Shown: positions 55,426 through 64,000 of the stretch, in pieces
Layout of the letters: each line of letters opens with the position of its first letter
Numbering within the stretch: position 1 is the first letter of the stretch
Assembly: GCF_023370115.1 (NCBI RefSeq)
Contig: NZ_CP097160.1
Location: forward strand, 1,488,001-1,552,000
DNA length: 64,000 nt
Direction: 5' to 3'
Source of the DNA: Gulosibacter sediminis
GTDB lineage: Bacteria > Actinomycetota > Actinomycetes > Actinomycetales > Microbacteriaceae
Translations under genes and position numbers: made by a program
The notes under the pieces: model-generated
Told to the model about the DNA's origin: nothing
The model's database searches: none
The model's input: only the letters and a program-made list of their open reading frames with translations

Positions 55426-56040
55426 ATGAGTATCCCCAGCACCAAGCCCGACGCGCCCCGCCGCGGCCGCCCCGGCAACGACCGCGACGACGTCATCTCT
55501 GCGGCCGTGCGTCTGTTCAACGAGCACGGCTACGAGGCCACCACGATCGGCATGATCGCCGACCAGCTCGGCGTCTCGAAGTCGGCGATCTACCATCACG
55601 TACGCAGTAAAGAAGAGCTGCTCGCGGCCGCACTCGACCACGCCATGGGTGCGCTCGAGGCGGTGCTCGATGACCCGCAGGCCGCGACCGGCGATGTCGT
55701 CGACCGCCTCGAATACGTGATGCGCGGCACCGTCACGGTGCTGACTGGCGAACTTGCCGAGGTGACGCTGCTGCTGCGACTGCGCGGCAACACCGAGCTC
55801 GAACGGCGGGTGCTCGAACGCCGGCGCCACTTCGACCGCGCGGTCGCCCAGCTCGTGCAGGACGTCGCCGACGAAGAAAACATTCGCGCCGACATCGACC
55901 CGCGCGCGGCGACGCGACTCGTCTTCGGCATGATCAACTCGATCACCGAGTGGTATCGCCCCGACGGCCCCCTGGACGGGCAGGCCCTGGGCGACCTCGT
56001 CGTGCGACTGGTCTTCCAGGGCCTACGCGCGCGAAGCTAA
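55426..56040 (+). CDS. paaR: TetR-family repressor, probable PaaR of the phenylacetate genes
   Basis: A 204-residue TetR protein. The DNA-binding domain covers about 20-65 with TTIGMIADQLGVSKSAIYHHV; the rest is an all-helical ligand-binding domain (LVFGMINSITEWYRPDGPL is typical of aromatic/CoA-responsive members). It lies inside the paa locus, directly downstream of paaK, and the regulated gap carries an AACG-N2-CGTT palindrome of the kind bound by PaaR proteins. Assignment rests on context; phenylacetyl-CoA would be the expected inducer. Confidence 0.72.
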   Translation: MSIPSTKPDAPRRGRPGNDRDDVISAAVRLFNEHGYEATTIGMIADQLGVSKSAIYHHVRSKEELLAAALDHAMGALEAVLDDPQAATGDVVDRLEYVMRGTVTVLTGELAEVTLLLRLRGNTELERRVLERRRHFDRAVAQLVQDVADEENIRADIDPRAATRLVFGMINSITEWYRPDGPLDGQALGDLVVRLVFQGLRARS

Positions 56041-56058
56041 CGGCCTCGTGAAGACCGC

Positions 56059-58164
56059 CTAACCGAGCGACTGCTCCTCGCGCTTCGCGACGAGCGTGAG
56101 CACGTCGTAGGTCGCGACGAGCTCGTCGTCTTGGTTGCGCAGCACCGCGTCCCACACCACTTCGGCGTAATCCTCGGTCTCGCGCGGGGTGATGCGCTTC
56201 GCGGTGAGCTCGACGCGCACCGAGTCGTCGACGCCGACCGGGGTGATGAAGCGCAGGCGCTCCATGCCGTAGTTCGCGTAGACGGCGCTGCGGCCCGGCG
56301 TGACGAAGAGGCCGGCGGCCCAGCTGATGAGCAGGTAGCCGTGGGCGACGATGCCGGGGAAGAACGGATTCGCCTCGGCGGCCTCGGGGTTCGTGTGCGC
56401 GTAGAAGATGTCGCCGGTCGTGTTCGCGAAGTCGGTGATCTCCTGCAGCGTGGCCTGACGCAGCTCCGACACGAACGCGTCGCCGAGCCGGAGGGTCTCG
56501 ACCGACTTGCGGAACGGGTGCACCGCGCCGTTCTCGCCTTCGGGAGTGCCACCGTAGCGCGCCGCGCCAACGCGCTGCTGGGCCGCGCCGGTGTGCCACT
56601 GGCCCGTCACCGCCGTGAGCAGGTCGGGGGAACCCTGGATCGCGCTGCGCTGCATGTAGTGGAAGATCGAGCGCACACCGCCGAGCTCCTCGCCGCCGCC
56701 CGCGCGGCCGGGGCCACCGTGCACGAGGTGCGGCATCGGCGAGCCGTGCCCGGTCGAGGTCTTCGCCGTCGTGCGGTTGAGCAGGTGCACGCGACCGTGA
56801 TAGCCGGCGATGCCGGTCGTGAGCGTGCGCGCCACATCGGGGTCGTTCGTCGCGATCGTCGCGACGAGCGAGCCCGCGCCGAGCGCTGCGAGCTCGACGG
56901 CCTCGTCGAGCGTGCCGTAGCCCATGACCGAGGTCACCGGCCCGAAGGCCTCGGTGGCGTGGAGCGCCTCCGCACGGTTGTCGTCCCACTTCAGCACGAC
57001 CGGAGACATGAAGGCCGTCGTGGCCTCGTCGTCACGCTCGTTCGAGCCGTAGACCACCTCGCCGCCGCCCGTGATCAGCCGGTCGACGGCATCTCGCACA
57101 TCGTGCAGTTGCTCGAGCGATGCGAGCGCGCCCATCGTCGTGCCCTCGGCGCGCGGGTCACCCACACGCACCTTCTCGTCGAGGCGCTGCGCGATCGCCT
57201 CAATAACCGGCTCGACGAGCGCGTTCGGCACGATCACGCGGCGGATCGCGGTGCACTTCTGCCCCGCCTTCGCCTGCACCTCGGTCACGACGCTCCGCAC
57301 AAACGCCGCGAATTCGGGCGAGTCGGCGGTGGCATCGTCGCCGAGGATCGCTGCGTTGAGCGAGTCGGCCTCGGCGTTGAAGCGCAGGCCGCCCTCGGCG
57401 ACGTTCGGGTGCTGCCGCAGCTTGTCGGCCGTCGACTTCGAGCCGGTGAACGCCACCGAGTCGCGGAAGTCGAGGTGGTCAAGCAGCTCGCGGGCCGAGC
57501 CCGACACGAGCTGGAGCGCACCATCGGGCAGCAGCCCCGACTCGACCATGATGCGCACGCACGCCTCAGTGATGTACCCCGTTGGCGTTGCGGGCTTCAC
57601 GATCGAGGGCACCCCCGCGATGAACGCCGGGGCGAACTTCTCGAGCATGCCCCAGACGGGGAAGTTGAAGGCGTTGATCTCGGCGGTGATGCCGGGCATG
57701 CGGGCGTAGATGTGCTCGCCGATGAAGGAGCCGTCCTTCGAGAGCGGCTCGAGCTGCCCGTCGATGACGACGTTCGAGTTCGGCAGCTCGCGGCGCGCCT
57801 TCGAGCTCATGGTGAAGAGCACGCCGATGCCGCCGTCGATGTCGATGAAGTTGTCGACCTTGGTCGAGCCGCTGCGCATCGAGAGCTCGTAGAGCTCGGG
57901 CTTGCGCTCGGTGAGCAACAGCGCGAGCTGCTTGAGGATCATCGCGCGCTTGTGGATCGTGAGCGCGCCGAGTTCGGCCCGCCCAACCGTGCGCGCGTAG
58001 TCCACCACCTCGGCGAGGTCGAGGCCGTCGGTCGACACCTGGGCGATTACGTCGCCGGTCGCCGCGTCGCGCACAAGCTGCCCGGCGGCGTCGCCGGCCG
58101 GCGTCCACCACTCGCCGCGCACGAAACTCGGCACGAAGTCGATCGTATTGCTGACCTGGGTCAT
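56059..58164 (-). CDS. paaZ: Bifunctional oxepin-CoA hydrolase / 3-oxo-5,6-dehydrosuberyl-CoA semialdehyde dehydrogenase
   Basis: A 701-residue fusion enzyme that opens the oxepin ring and oxidises the aldehyde. The N-terminal aldehyde dehydrogenase domain (about 1-520) has Glu265 in FNAEADSLN and nucleophile Cys304 in GQKCTAIRR. The C-terminal MaoC-like hydratase (about 545-690) keeps the Asp-His pair of TGDIFYAH and the FFPGIVAHGYLLISW helix. It is the first gene of a second minus-strand unit paaZ-paaH-paaF-paaJ and convergent with the TetR gene 18 bases away. Confidence 0.95.
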   Translation of the reverse strand: MTQVSNTIDFVPSFVRGEWWTPAGDAAGQLVRDAATGDVIAQVSTDGLDLAEVVDYARTVGRAELGALTIHKRAMILKQLALLLTERKPELYELSMRSGSTKVDNFIDIDGGIGVLFTMSSKARRELPNSNVVIDGQLEPLSKDGSFIGEHIYARMPGITAEINAFNFPVWGMLEKFAPAFIAGVPSIVKPATPTGYITEACVRIMVESGLLPDGALQLVSGSARELLDHLDFRDSVAFTGSKSTADKLRQHPNVAEGGLRFNAEADSLNAAILGDDATADSPEFAAFVRSVVTEVQAKAGQKCTAIRRVIVPNALVEPVIEAIAQRLDEKVRVGDPRAEGTTMGALASLEQLHDVRDAVDRLITGGGEVVYGSNERDDEATTAFMSPVVLKWDDNRAEALHATEAFGPVTSVMGYGTLDEAVELAALGAGSLVATIATNDPDVARTLTTGIAGYHGRVHLLNRTTAKTSTGHGSPMPHLVHGGPGRAGGGEELGGVRSIFHYMQRSAIQGSPDLLTAVTGQWHTGAAQQRVGAARYGGTPEGENGAVHPFRKSVETLRLGDAFVSELRQATLQEITDFANTTGDIFYAHTNPEAAEANPFFPGIVAHGYLLISWAAGLFVTPGRSAVYANYGMERLRFITPVGVDDSVRVELTAKRITPRETEDYAEVVWDAVLRNQDDELVATYDVLTLVAKREEQSLG

Positions 58165-58206
58165 TGTTGCAGTGTCCTCTCCGCGTCGGCGACGGTGCCA
58201 GCGCGC

Positions 58207-59061
58207 CTAATTCCAGTCGTAAAAGCCGCGGCCGCTCTTGCGGCCAAGTTCGCCGCGAGCGACCTTGTCGCGCAGCAACTGTGGCGGCTCGAAGCGCTCG
58301 CCGAGGTGCTCGGCGAGGTACTCGGCGATGCCGAGGCGCACGTCGAGACCGACGATGTCGGTGGTCTTGAGCGGCCCCTGCGGATGCTTGTACCCGAGCT
58401 CCATCGCGGCGTCGATGTCCTCGGCGCTCGCGACGCCCTCCTCGACCATGCGAATGGCCTCGAGCGCGATCGCGACGCCGAGCCGCGACGAGGCGAAACC
58501 GGGCGAGTCCTGCACGACCACCGGCGCCTTGCCGAGCGCGCGCACCCACTCGGGCGCCGCCTCGCGCAGCGCCGCCGACGTGGCCGACGCGATGACGACC
58601 TCGATCAGGGTCGATGCGGGCACCGGGTTGAAGAAATGCAGGCCGAGGAACTGCTCGGGGCGCTCGAGCTCGGCAGCGAGGCTGTCGAGCGAGATCGACG
58701 AGGTGTTCGACGCGAGCGTCGCGTCGGGGCGCAGCTGCGCTTCGGCCGCGCGCAGCGCATCCCGTTTCACCGCGAAGTCCTCAAACACCGCCTCGACCAC
58801 GAGGTCGCGGTCAGCGAGGGCCGAGTGGTCGACCGTCGTGCGCAGCCGGGCGGCCGCGGCGTCGGCGTCGAGCTCGAGGCCCCGCTGGATCGACTTCGCG
58901 ACGCTCTCGGTCACGCGACCGTGCGCCGCTTCGGCGGCCGCCTCGTCGCGTTCGATCACGACGACGTCGGCGCCGTTGATGAGGAAGGCGTGGGCGATGC
59001 CGGCGCCCATGCGCCCCCCGCCGATCACGCCGACGCGGGCGGGAAGTTCGGATGTGGTCAT
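58207..59061 (-). CDS. paaH: 3-hydroxyadipyl-CoA dehydrogenase
   Basis: A 284-residue NAD-dependent 3-hydroxyacyl-CoA dehydrogenase. The Rossmann motif GVIGGGRMGAGIAHAF lies near residue 11-26, then ASNTSSISLDSLA, FHFFNPVPASTLIEVV with the catalytic histidine, and DSPGFASSRL. It oxidises 3-hydroxyadipyl-CoA in the last part of the pathway. Overlap with the paaF stop by four bases indicates coupling. Confidence 0.9.
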   Translation of the reverse strand: MTTSELPARVGVIGGGRMGAGIAHAFLINGADVVVIERDEAAAEAAHGRVTESVAKSIQRGLELDADAAAARLRTTVDHSALADRDLVVEAVFEDFAVKRDALRAAEAQLRPDATLASNTSSISLDSLAAELERPEQFLGLHFFNPVPASTLIEVVIASATSAALREAAPEWVRALGKAPVVVQDSPGFASSRLGVAIALEAIRMVEEGVASAEDIDAAMELGYKHPQGPLKTTDIVGLDVRLGIAEYLAEHLGERFEPPQLLRDKVARGELGRKSGRGFYDWN

Positions 59062-59876
59062 GAGTTGTTCTCCTGGCGTTCGTTCTCGGCGGCTCGGGCT
59101 GCGCGCTTCGCCTCGCGGCGGTCAAGGAAGGCCTGCATGCGGTCGAACTTCTGCTGCGACTCGAACAGCATGCCCTGGGCGAGCGTGTCGACGACCGGGT
59201 GCGCCTCGCGCGGCAGGTGGAAGACCGACTTCGAGATGCGCACCGCGAGCGGGTCTTGCTTCGCGATGCGATCGGCCAGCGCGTTCGCGCCGTCGAGCAG
59301 GGCCTCGGCCTCGTGCACCTCGGTGATGAGGTGGCACGCGAGCGCCTCGTCCGCGCCGAGTTGCCGACCCGCGAGCAGGATCTCCTTGGCGAGCGGCTCC
59401 CCCACCAGCTCCTTGAGCCGCCAGGTGGCACCGGCCGCGGCCATGATGCCGAGCGCCGTCTCGGGGTTGCCGAGCTTGACGTTCGGGGTCGCGATGCGGA
59501 AGTCGGCGGCGTAGGCGAGCTCCGCCCCGCCACCGAGCGCGTAGCCCTCGATCGCGGCGATCACCGGCATCGGCAGCCTGGCGATGCGGTCGAAGATCGT
59601 CGAGTTAATGCCGGCGAGCGCGTCGTCGCGGCGGCGCTCGCGCAGCTGGGCGATGTCGGCCCCCGAGGCGAAGATGCCGTTCGCGCCGGTGATGATGAGG
59701 ATGCGTGGCTCGCGTTCAAGCTCGCCGCACACGACGTGAAGTTCGTCGACCATCTGCTGGTCGATTGCGTTGCGGGTCGACGCGTGGTCAAGCCTGACGG
59801 TGACGCGGTCGTCGGCGACAGCGACGCCGATGCGCTCGAAGCCTGCCGCGCGCGCGACGAGGTCGGGAGTCGTCAT
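59058..59876 (-). CDS. paaF: Enoyl-CoA hydratase, probable 2,3-dehydroadipyl-CoA hydratase
   Basis: A 272-residue crotonase-family hydratase. Motifs: GANGIFASGADIAQLRERR for the oxyanion hole, GYALGGGAELAYAADFRIA, and the glutamate-bearing GNPETALGIMAAAGATWRL that marks true hydratases. Its place in the paaH-paaF-paaJ run assigns it the dehydroadipyl-CoA step. ATG 59876 has GGAG upstream; the frame extends farther upstream without a good start. Confidence 0.88.
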   Translation of the reverse strand: MTTPDLVARAAGFERIGVAVADDRVTVRLDHASTRNAIDQQMVDELHVVCGELEREPRILIITGANGIFASGADIAQLRERRRDDALAGINSTIFDRIARLPMPVIAAIEGYALGGGAELAYAADFRIATPNVKLGNPETALGIMAAAGATWRLKELVGEPLAKEILLAGRQLGADEALACHLITEVHEAEALLDGANALADRIAKQDPLAVRISKSVFHLPREAHPVVDTLAQGMLFESQQKFDRMQAFLDRREAKRAARAAENERQENNS

Positions 59877-59908
59877 GGAGGTGCTCCAGTTCTGCGAGGG
59901 GCGGGCGG

Positions 59909-61123
59909 CTACGGACGCTCGAGCAGCACGGCGGTGCCCTGGCCAACGCCAATGCACATCGTGGCGAGGCCCCGGTCGACCCCCTCCTGCTCCATGCGGT
60001 TCATGAGGGTCACGGTGATGCGGGCGCCGGAAGACCCGAGCGGGTGACCGAGGGCGATCGCACCGCCGTTGCGGTTCACCAGGTTCTGGTCGGCGCCGAG
60101 TTCGCGCAGGGTCGCGAGCGACTGCGTCGCGAATGCCTCGTTGAGCTCAATCGCACCAACCGAGTCGAGGGCCCAGCCGGCGCGGTCGAGCGCCTTGCGC
60201 GACGCGGGCACTGGGCCGACGCCCATGATCTCGGGGGCCACGCCCGCCGAGCCCGAACCCGCGATGCGGGCCCGCGGCGTCAGGCAGAAGCGCTCGATGG
60301 CGCGGTCTGAGGCAATCACCAGCGCCGAGGCGCCGTCGTTGAGCGAGGAGGAGTTGCCGGCGGTGACCACTCCGCCCGGCTTCACAACCGGGCGCAGGCG
60401 CGAGAGCACCTCCATGGTGGTGCCGGCGCGGGGGCCCTCGTCGGTGTCGACGACGGTGACGTTGCCCTTGCGGTCGCGCACCTCGACGGGCACGATCTCG
60501 TTGGCGAAGCGACCGGCCTCGATCGCGGCGAAGGCGTTCTCGTGCGAGCGGACGGCGAAGGCGTCGGCATCCTCGCGGCTGATGCCGAAGACCTCGGCGA
60601 CCTCTTCGCCGGTCTCGGGCATGGAGAAGGTCATCTTGCCGTCGCGGGCGAGCTCGCCGTCGACGAAGCGGGGGTTCGGGAAGCGCCAGCCGATCGACGT
60701 GTCGTAGTTCTGCCCGGGCTTGGCCCAGGCGCTGCCCGGCTTCTCAACAACCCAGGGCGCACGCGTCATCGACTCGACGCCGCCCACGACGACGAGGTCG
60801 GCGTCGCCCGAGCGCACCATCTGCGACGCGGTGACGATCGAGGTCATGCCGGATGCGCAGAGCCGGTTGATCGTGAACCCCGGCACCTCCTGCGGCAACC
60901 CGGCGAGCAACCAAGCCATGCGTGCGACGTTGCGGTTCTCTTCGCCGGCGCCGTTCGCGTTGCCGAACACGACCTCGTCGACTGAGCCGGCGTCGATACC
61001 GCTGCGGCGAACGACCTCGCCGATCACCAGCGCCGCCAGGTCGTCGGGACGCACGGAGGCAAGCGCCCCGCCATAGCGCCCCACCGGGGTGCGGACGCCA
61101 TCAATGATGTATGCCTCAGCCAC
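59909..61123 (-). CDS. paaJ: 3-oxoadipyl-CoA/3-oxo-5,6-dehydrosuberyl-CoA thiolase
   Basis: A 404-residue thiolase. Acylated Cys89 in INRLCASGMTS, histidine in GHPLGSSGARI, second cysteine in ATMCIGVGQG, and NEAFATQSL in between. In the phenylacetate pathway it acts twice, on the dehydrosuberyl-CoA intermediate and on 3-oxoadipyl-CoA, releasing acetyl-CoA and succinyl-CoA. I choose GTG 61123 with AAAGGAG eight bases upstream. By context PaaJ is preferred over PcaF; no other beta-ketoadipate genes are here. Confidence 0.9.
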   Translation of the reverse strand: MAEAYIIDGVRTPVGRYGGALASVRPDDLAALVIGEVVRRSGIDAGSVDEVVFGNANGAGEENRNVARMAWLLAGLPQEVPGFTINRLCASGMTSIVTASQMVRSGDADLVVVGGVESMTRAPWVVEKPGSAWAKPGQNYDTSIGWRFPNPRFVDGELARDGKMTFSMPETGEEVAEVFGISREDADAFAVRSHENAFAAIEAGRFANEIVPVEVRDRKGNVTVVDTDEGPRAGTTMEVLSRLRPVVKPGGVVTAGNSSSLNDGASALVIASDRAIERFCLTPRARIAGSGSAGVAPEIMGVGPVPASRKALDRAGWALDSVGAIELNEAFATQSLATLRELGADQNLVNRNGGAIALGHPLGSSGARITVTLMNRMEQEGVDRGLATMCIGVGQGTAVLLERP

Positions 61124-61217
61124 TTGGCCAACTCCTTTGTTCACACACGTGCGGACTCTGCGACTCACTTTACTGTATATGCCCTGCAGTATTTCGAGAG
61201 CGTCGAAACTCCTGGGA

Positions 61218-61261
61218 AACGAGGGCGGGCCCGAAGCAATTGCTTCGGGCCCGCCCTCGTT
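61218..61261 (-). terminator. Long perfect palindromic terminator of qcrB
   Basis: A 44-bp perfect palindrome (about 20 paired bases and an AATT centre) starting nine bases after the qcrB stop on the minus strand. The arms are GC-rich (GAGGGCGGGCCCGAAGC). Being symmetric, it would also stop transcripts on the plus strand. It insulates the qcr operon from the paa genes. Confidence 0.8.
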
Positions 61262-61269
61262 CAACGGCG

Positions 61270-62877
61270 CTAGTGCAGCTCGCCGTGGTGGTGCTTGCTC
61301 GCCTCGATCTCGGCCTTCGTGACCGGCTCAATGCGGTCGGCGAAGAACCAGCGCGACAGGCGCGCACGCAGCTTGCCCTGCTTCTTGCCGTTCGCATCCG
61401 TGTAGGGCTGCACCGGCACGAAGTTGTCGTACTGCATCTCGAACTGCTCGTCGTCGGTGAGCGGCACGTGGATTTCCTGGAATTCACCGTGCGGCAGGCG
61501 CACGACGCGGCCCGACTCGTGGCCGTGCAGCGCGAGGTTGCGGTCGCCCTTCTGCAGCGCGATGCACGCGCGATGCACCACGAAGTAGACGATGAAGGTA
61601 CCGATGATCAACCAGAACTGCAGGAAGTGGATGACGTGTTCCATCGCCATGTGGAAGTGCGTGGCGATGAGGTCAGACGAAGCCGCGGCCCACATCGTAG
61701 CGTAGAAGCTGATCCACGCGGCACCGAGCGCCGTGCGGAAAGGCACGTTGCGCGGTCGGTCGAGCAGGTGGTGCTCGCGCTTGTCACCCGTGATCCACGA
61801 CTCGATGAACGGGTACACGAACAAGCCGATGACGAACAGACCCATGAACGCGAACGGGATGAGGATCGCGAACGTGATCGTGTAGCTCGTGCCGATCGGA
61901 ACCTCGAGGCCCGGCGGGATCAGTCGCAGCATGCCGTCACCGAAGCCGATGTACCAGTCAGGCTGCGTACCTGCCGAAACCGGCGACGGGTCGTACGGGC
62001 CATAGTTCCAAATCGGGTTGATCTGGAACGTCGACGCGATGAAGAAGATGAGGCCGAGCACGAGGAACATGAAGCCAACGGCCTTGCCCGCGAACACCGG
62101 GAGCACGGGATTGCCGACGACGTTGCCCTCGGTCTTACCGGGGCCAGGCCACTGCGTGTGCTTGTTCACGACCATGAGCAGCAGGTGCAGCACGAGGAAC
62201 ACGATGAGCACCGCGGGAAGCAGCATGATGTGCAGTGAGTAGAGGCGGCCGACGATCGCGTCGCCAGGGAACTCGCCGCCGAACAGCCAGAAGGAGATCC
62301 AGGTGCCGAGCACTGGAACGCCCTTAATCATGCCGTCGACGATGCGAAGACCGTTACCCGAGAGCAGGTCGTCAGGCAGCGAGTAGCCCGAGAAGCCCTC
62401 GAGCATTGCGATGACCCAGAGCACGAGGCCGATGACCCAATTAAGTTCACGCGGCTTGCGGAACGCACCGGTGAAGTAGATGCGGGCCATGTGCAGCATG
62501 ATCGACGCCACGAACAGCAGCGCCGCCCAGTGGTGCACCTGGCGCATGAGCAGACCACCGCGGACATCAAAGGAGATGTCGAGCGTCGACGCCATGGCGG
62601 CCGACATGCCCATGCCCTGCAGTGGCACGTACGAGCCTTCGTACTCGACGTGCGCCATCGACGGGTCGAAGAAGAAGGTGAGGAACGTGCCCGAGAGGAG
62701 GATCGCGATAAAGCTGTAGAGCGCGACCTCACCGAGCATGAACGACCAGTGGTCGGGGAAGATCTTGCGGCCGAGCTCCTTCACGGCGCCCGAGACGCTC
62801 GTGCGCTCGTCGAACCAGACGGCGGCCTTCGCGACCGCGCCGGTCTCGGCGGCAGGTGCCTTAAACGTTGTAGTCAT
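61270..62877 (-). CDS. qcrB: Cytochrome bc1 complex cytochrome b subunit
   Basis: A 535-residue membrane protein of the actinobacterial bc1-aa3 supercomplex. Haem-ligating histidines appear in LMRQVHHWAALLFVASIMLHMARIY and in YSLHIMLLPAVLIVFLVLHLLLMV; the Q-site PDWY motif and the SYTITF helix region follow. The C-terminal extension is longer than in proteobacteria, usual in this phylum. ATG 62877 overlaps the qcrA 3' end by 17 bases; upstream extension of the frame is not needed. Confidence 0.95.
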   Translation of the reverse strand: MTTTFKAPAAETGAVAKAAVWFDERTSVSGAVKELGRKIFPDHWSFMLGEVALYSFIAILLSGTFLTFFFDPSMAHVEYEGSYVPLQGMGMSAAMASTLDISFDVRGGLLMRQVHHWAALLFVASIMLHMARIYFTGAFRKPRELNWVIGLVLWVIAMLEGFSGYSLPDDLLSGNGLRIVDGMIKGVPVLGTWISFWLFGGEFPGDAIVGRLYSLHIMLLPAVLIVFLVLHLLLMVVNKHTQWPGPGKTEGNVVGNPVLPVFAGKAVGFMFLVLGLIFFIASTFQINPIWNYGPYDPSPVSAGTQPDWYIGFGDGMLRLIPPGLEVPIGTSYTITFAILIPFAFMGLFVIGLFVYPFIESWITGDKREHHLLDRPRNVPFRTALGAAWISFYATMWAAASSDLIATHFHMAMEHVIHFLQFWLIIGTFIVYFVVHRACIALQKGDRNLALHGHESGRVVRLPHGEFQEIHVPLTDDEQFEMQYDNFVPVQPYTDANGKKQGKLRARLSRWFFADRIEPVTKAEIEASKHHHGELH

Positions 62878-63940
62878 GGCGACGCTCCCAGAAGGTCGGT
62901 CCGACAGGCTCGTGGAAGTCACTCTGGGCGACCAGGTAACCCTCGCTGTCAACGGTGATGGGCAGCTGCGGCAGCGGGCGGCCCGCCGGGCCGAAGATGA
63001 CGCGGCAGTGGTCAGTCACATCGAACTGCGACTGGTGGCAGGGGCACAGCAGGTGGTGGGTCTGCTGCTCGTAGAGCGCGACCGGGCAACCAACGTGGGT
63101 GCAGACCTTCGAGTACGCGACGATGCCGTGGTACGACCAGTCCTTGCGGTCCTCGGCTTCCTTGAGGCTTTCCTCGGGCAAACGCATGAGCAGCACGACC
63201 GCCTTCGCCTTCTCGTTGAGCATGCCGTGCTCGACCTCGAGCAGGCCGTCGGGGATGACGTGGAATGCCGAACCGATGGTGACCTCGGACGCCTTGATCG
63301 GCGTGCCCGTGGGGTCGCGCACGAGGCGCACACCCGTGTCCCAGAGCGTCTCGTGCATGAGCTCGACGGGCTTCGGGTTGTTCGCGTTGTAGAAGTCACG
63401 CAGCATCACGATGCCGGGCAGCGGCAGTGCGAGAACCGAGGTAATGAGTGAGTTGCGCAGCAGCTTGCGACGGCTGAAGCCCGACTCCTCGTCGGCCTGC
63501 TTGAAGATCTCGGCAACGCGCTTGTTGGTCGCCGGCGAGCCCCCCGTCTTGTGACGGGCCTCGGCCATCTCCTCGTCCTTCATCAGGTACTTCGACCAGG
63601 CGACCGCGCCGAAGCCGATCGAGAGCATGCCGAAGGCAATGCCGAGGCCGACGAACATGTTGTTCCAGCGAACGCTCGTGATGTCCTCACGGTCGATCGG
63701 CCAGATGAAGTAGGCGAGCACCGCAAAAATCGTGAACGCGAGTGAGATCCAGAACAGCAGCGTGATGACCCGCGCCGCGTTCTTTTCCTTAGCGGAATCC
63801 GTGTCGGTCACCTTGTGGTGGTGCGCCGGCAAACCGGGATTCTCGAGCGGCTCGGCGGGCTCTACGAGCGTGCCAGAGCTGACCTCACGGTCCGACGAAT
63901 TGGCGGTGCGAAGCTCGCCGCCGTGTTCGTCTTCAGCCAT
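62861..63940 (-). CDS. qcrA: Cytochrome bc1 complex Rieske iron-sulfur subunit
   Basis: A 359-residue Rieske protein with three membrane helices at about 56-76, 90-110 and 162-182, an actinobacterial trait. The C-terminal domain has both Rieske cluster boxes, CTHVGC and CPCHQSQF, and the GPAGRPLPQLPI loop. ATG 63940 is preceded by AAAGG eight bases upstream. The upstream 60 bases on the minus strand may carry the very end of a qcrC gene, since stop codons occur at 63994-63998, but this cannot be decided from the window. Confidence 0.95.
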   Translation of the reverse strand: MAEDEHGGELRTANSSDREVSSGTLVEPAEPLENPGLPAHHHKVTDTDSAKEKNAARVITLLFWISLAFTIFAVLAYFIWPIDREDITSVRWNNMFVGLGIAFGMLSIGFGAVAWSKYLMKDEEMAEARHKTGGSPATNKRVAEIFKQADEESGFSRRKLLRNSLITSVLALPLPGIVMLRDFYNANNPKPVELMHETLWDTGVRLVRDPTGTPIKASEVTIGSAFHVIPDGLLEVEHGMLNEKAKAVVLLMRLPEESLKEAEDRKDWSYHGIVAYSKVCTHVGCPVALYEQQTHHLLCPCHQSQFDVTDHCRVIFGPAGRPLPQLPITVDSEGYLVAQSDFHEPVGPTFWERRHDYNV

Positions 63941-64000
63941 GGTGATGCCTTTCTGGAGTGTGGAGGAGTAAAAACGTGACGAATCGAACGACTAGTTAGG

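Noticed and set aside
56131-59514. 1127-codon open frame on the plus strand opposite paaZ-paaH-paaF
   Set aside because: Antisense shadow of three conserved genes; low-complexity and without domains or a ribosome site.
61218-61261. The 44-bp perfect palindrome as a novel regulatory element
   Set aside because: Its location nine bases behind the qcrB stop and GC-rich stem are explained by a terminator.

Overview
The window is a 64 kb piece of a high-GC actinobacterial chromosome, most likely order Micrococcales and probably family Microbacteriaceae. The signs are the GC-rich third positions, frequent GTG/TTG starts, actinobacteria-specific genes (DUF3000, DUF3159, DUF3710, DUF3093, DUF4193, SepH, the QcrA/QcrB type of bc1 complex) and the order dut-DUF3710-DUF3159. 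The genus cannot be told from sequence alone. There is no intact prophage, insertion sequence, CRISPR array or defence island. Most of it is core genome, with small zones of rearrangement and decay.

Layout. 0-16.9 kb: rarA (cut by the left edge), a membrane-anchored cyclophilin and a DUF349 protein, then a long minus-strand block from pdxS down to rel (pdxS-pdxT, M18 aminopeptidase, yebC, ruvCAB, yajC-secD-secF, rel). pdxR is divergent from pdxS, with a probable operator between them. 17-22.3 kb: thrS and a HIT gene, a small lipoprotein, a wrecked divergent MFS/tetR pair, and a pentapeptide-repeat protein. 22.3-23.5 kb: a tRNA locus (Val-GAC, Cys, Gly on minus; Val-CAC on plus) with a decayed tandem copy of tRNA-Val and an intergenic stretch carrying two related hairpin elements. 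23.6-31.5 kb: amtB, zapE, a rhodanese-SufE pair, a RibD-C reductase, an alpha/beta hydrolase, DUF3000 and RNase D. 31.5-48.6 kb: fadA-fadB, dxs, acnA, the dut group, sepH, a phosphodiesterase-like gene and a topoisomerase IV A subunit. 48.6-61.1 kb: a phenylacetate degradation locus. 61.3 kb to the end: qcrB and qcrA.

How the genes work together. The paa locus is in three transcription blocks: paaA-B-C-D-E-paaG (minus), paaI-paaK-tetR (plus) and paaZ-paaH-paaF-paaJ (minus). Together they encode every enzymatic step from phenylacetate to acetyl-CoA and succinyl-CoA: PaaK ligation, PaaABCDE epoxidation, PaaG isomerisation, PaaZ ring opening and oxidation, then PaaJ/F/H beta-oxidation, with PaaI as a salvage thioesterase. 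A near-perfect TetR-type palindrome sits just downstream of the -10 of a strong paaA promoter and is the likely PaaR operator. fadAB supplies general fatty-acid beta-oxidation, and acnA and qcrAB belong to the TCA cycle and respiratory chain that use the products.

The most unusual observations are a deletion scar that fused the 5' ends of a divergent MFS transporter and its presumed TetR regulator, a degenerate tRNA-Val duplicate with a grossly altered D-arm, two neighbouring palindromic elements that differ by a compensatory base-pair change, and repeated use of the DNA word GGATGCG/CGCATCC in genes of both orientations.
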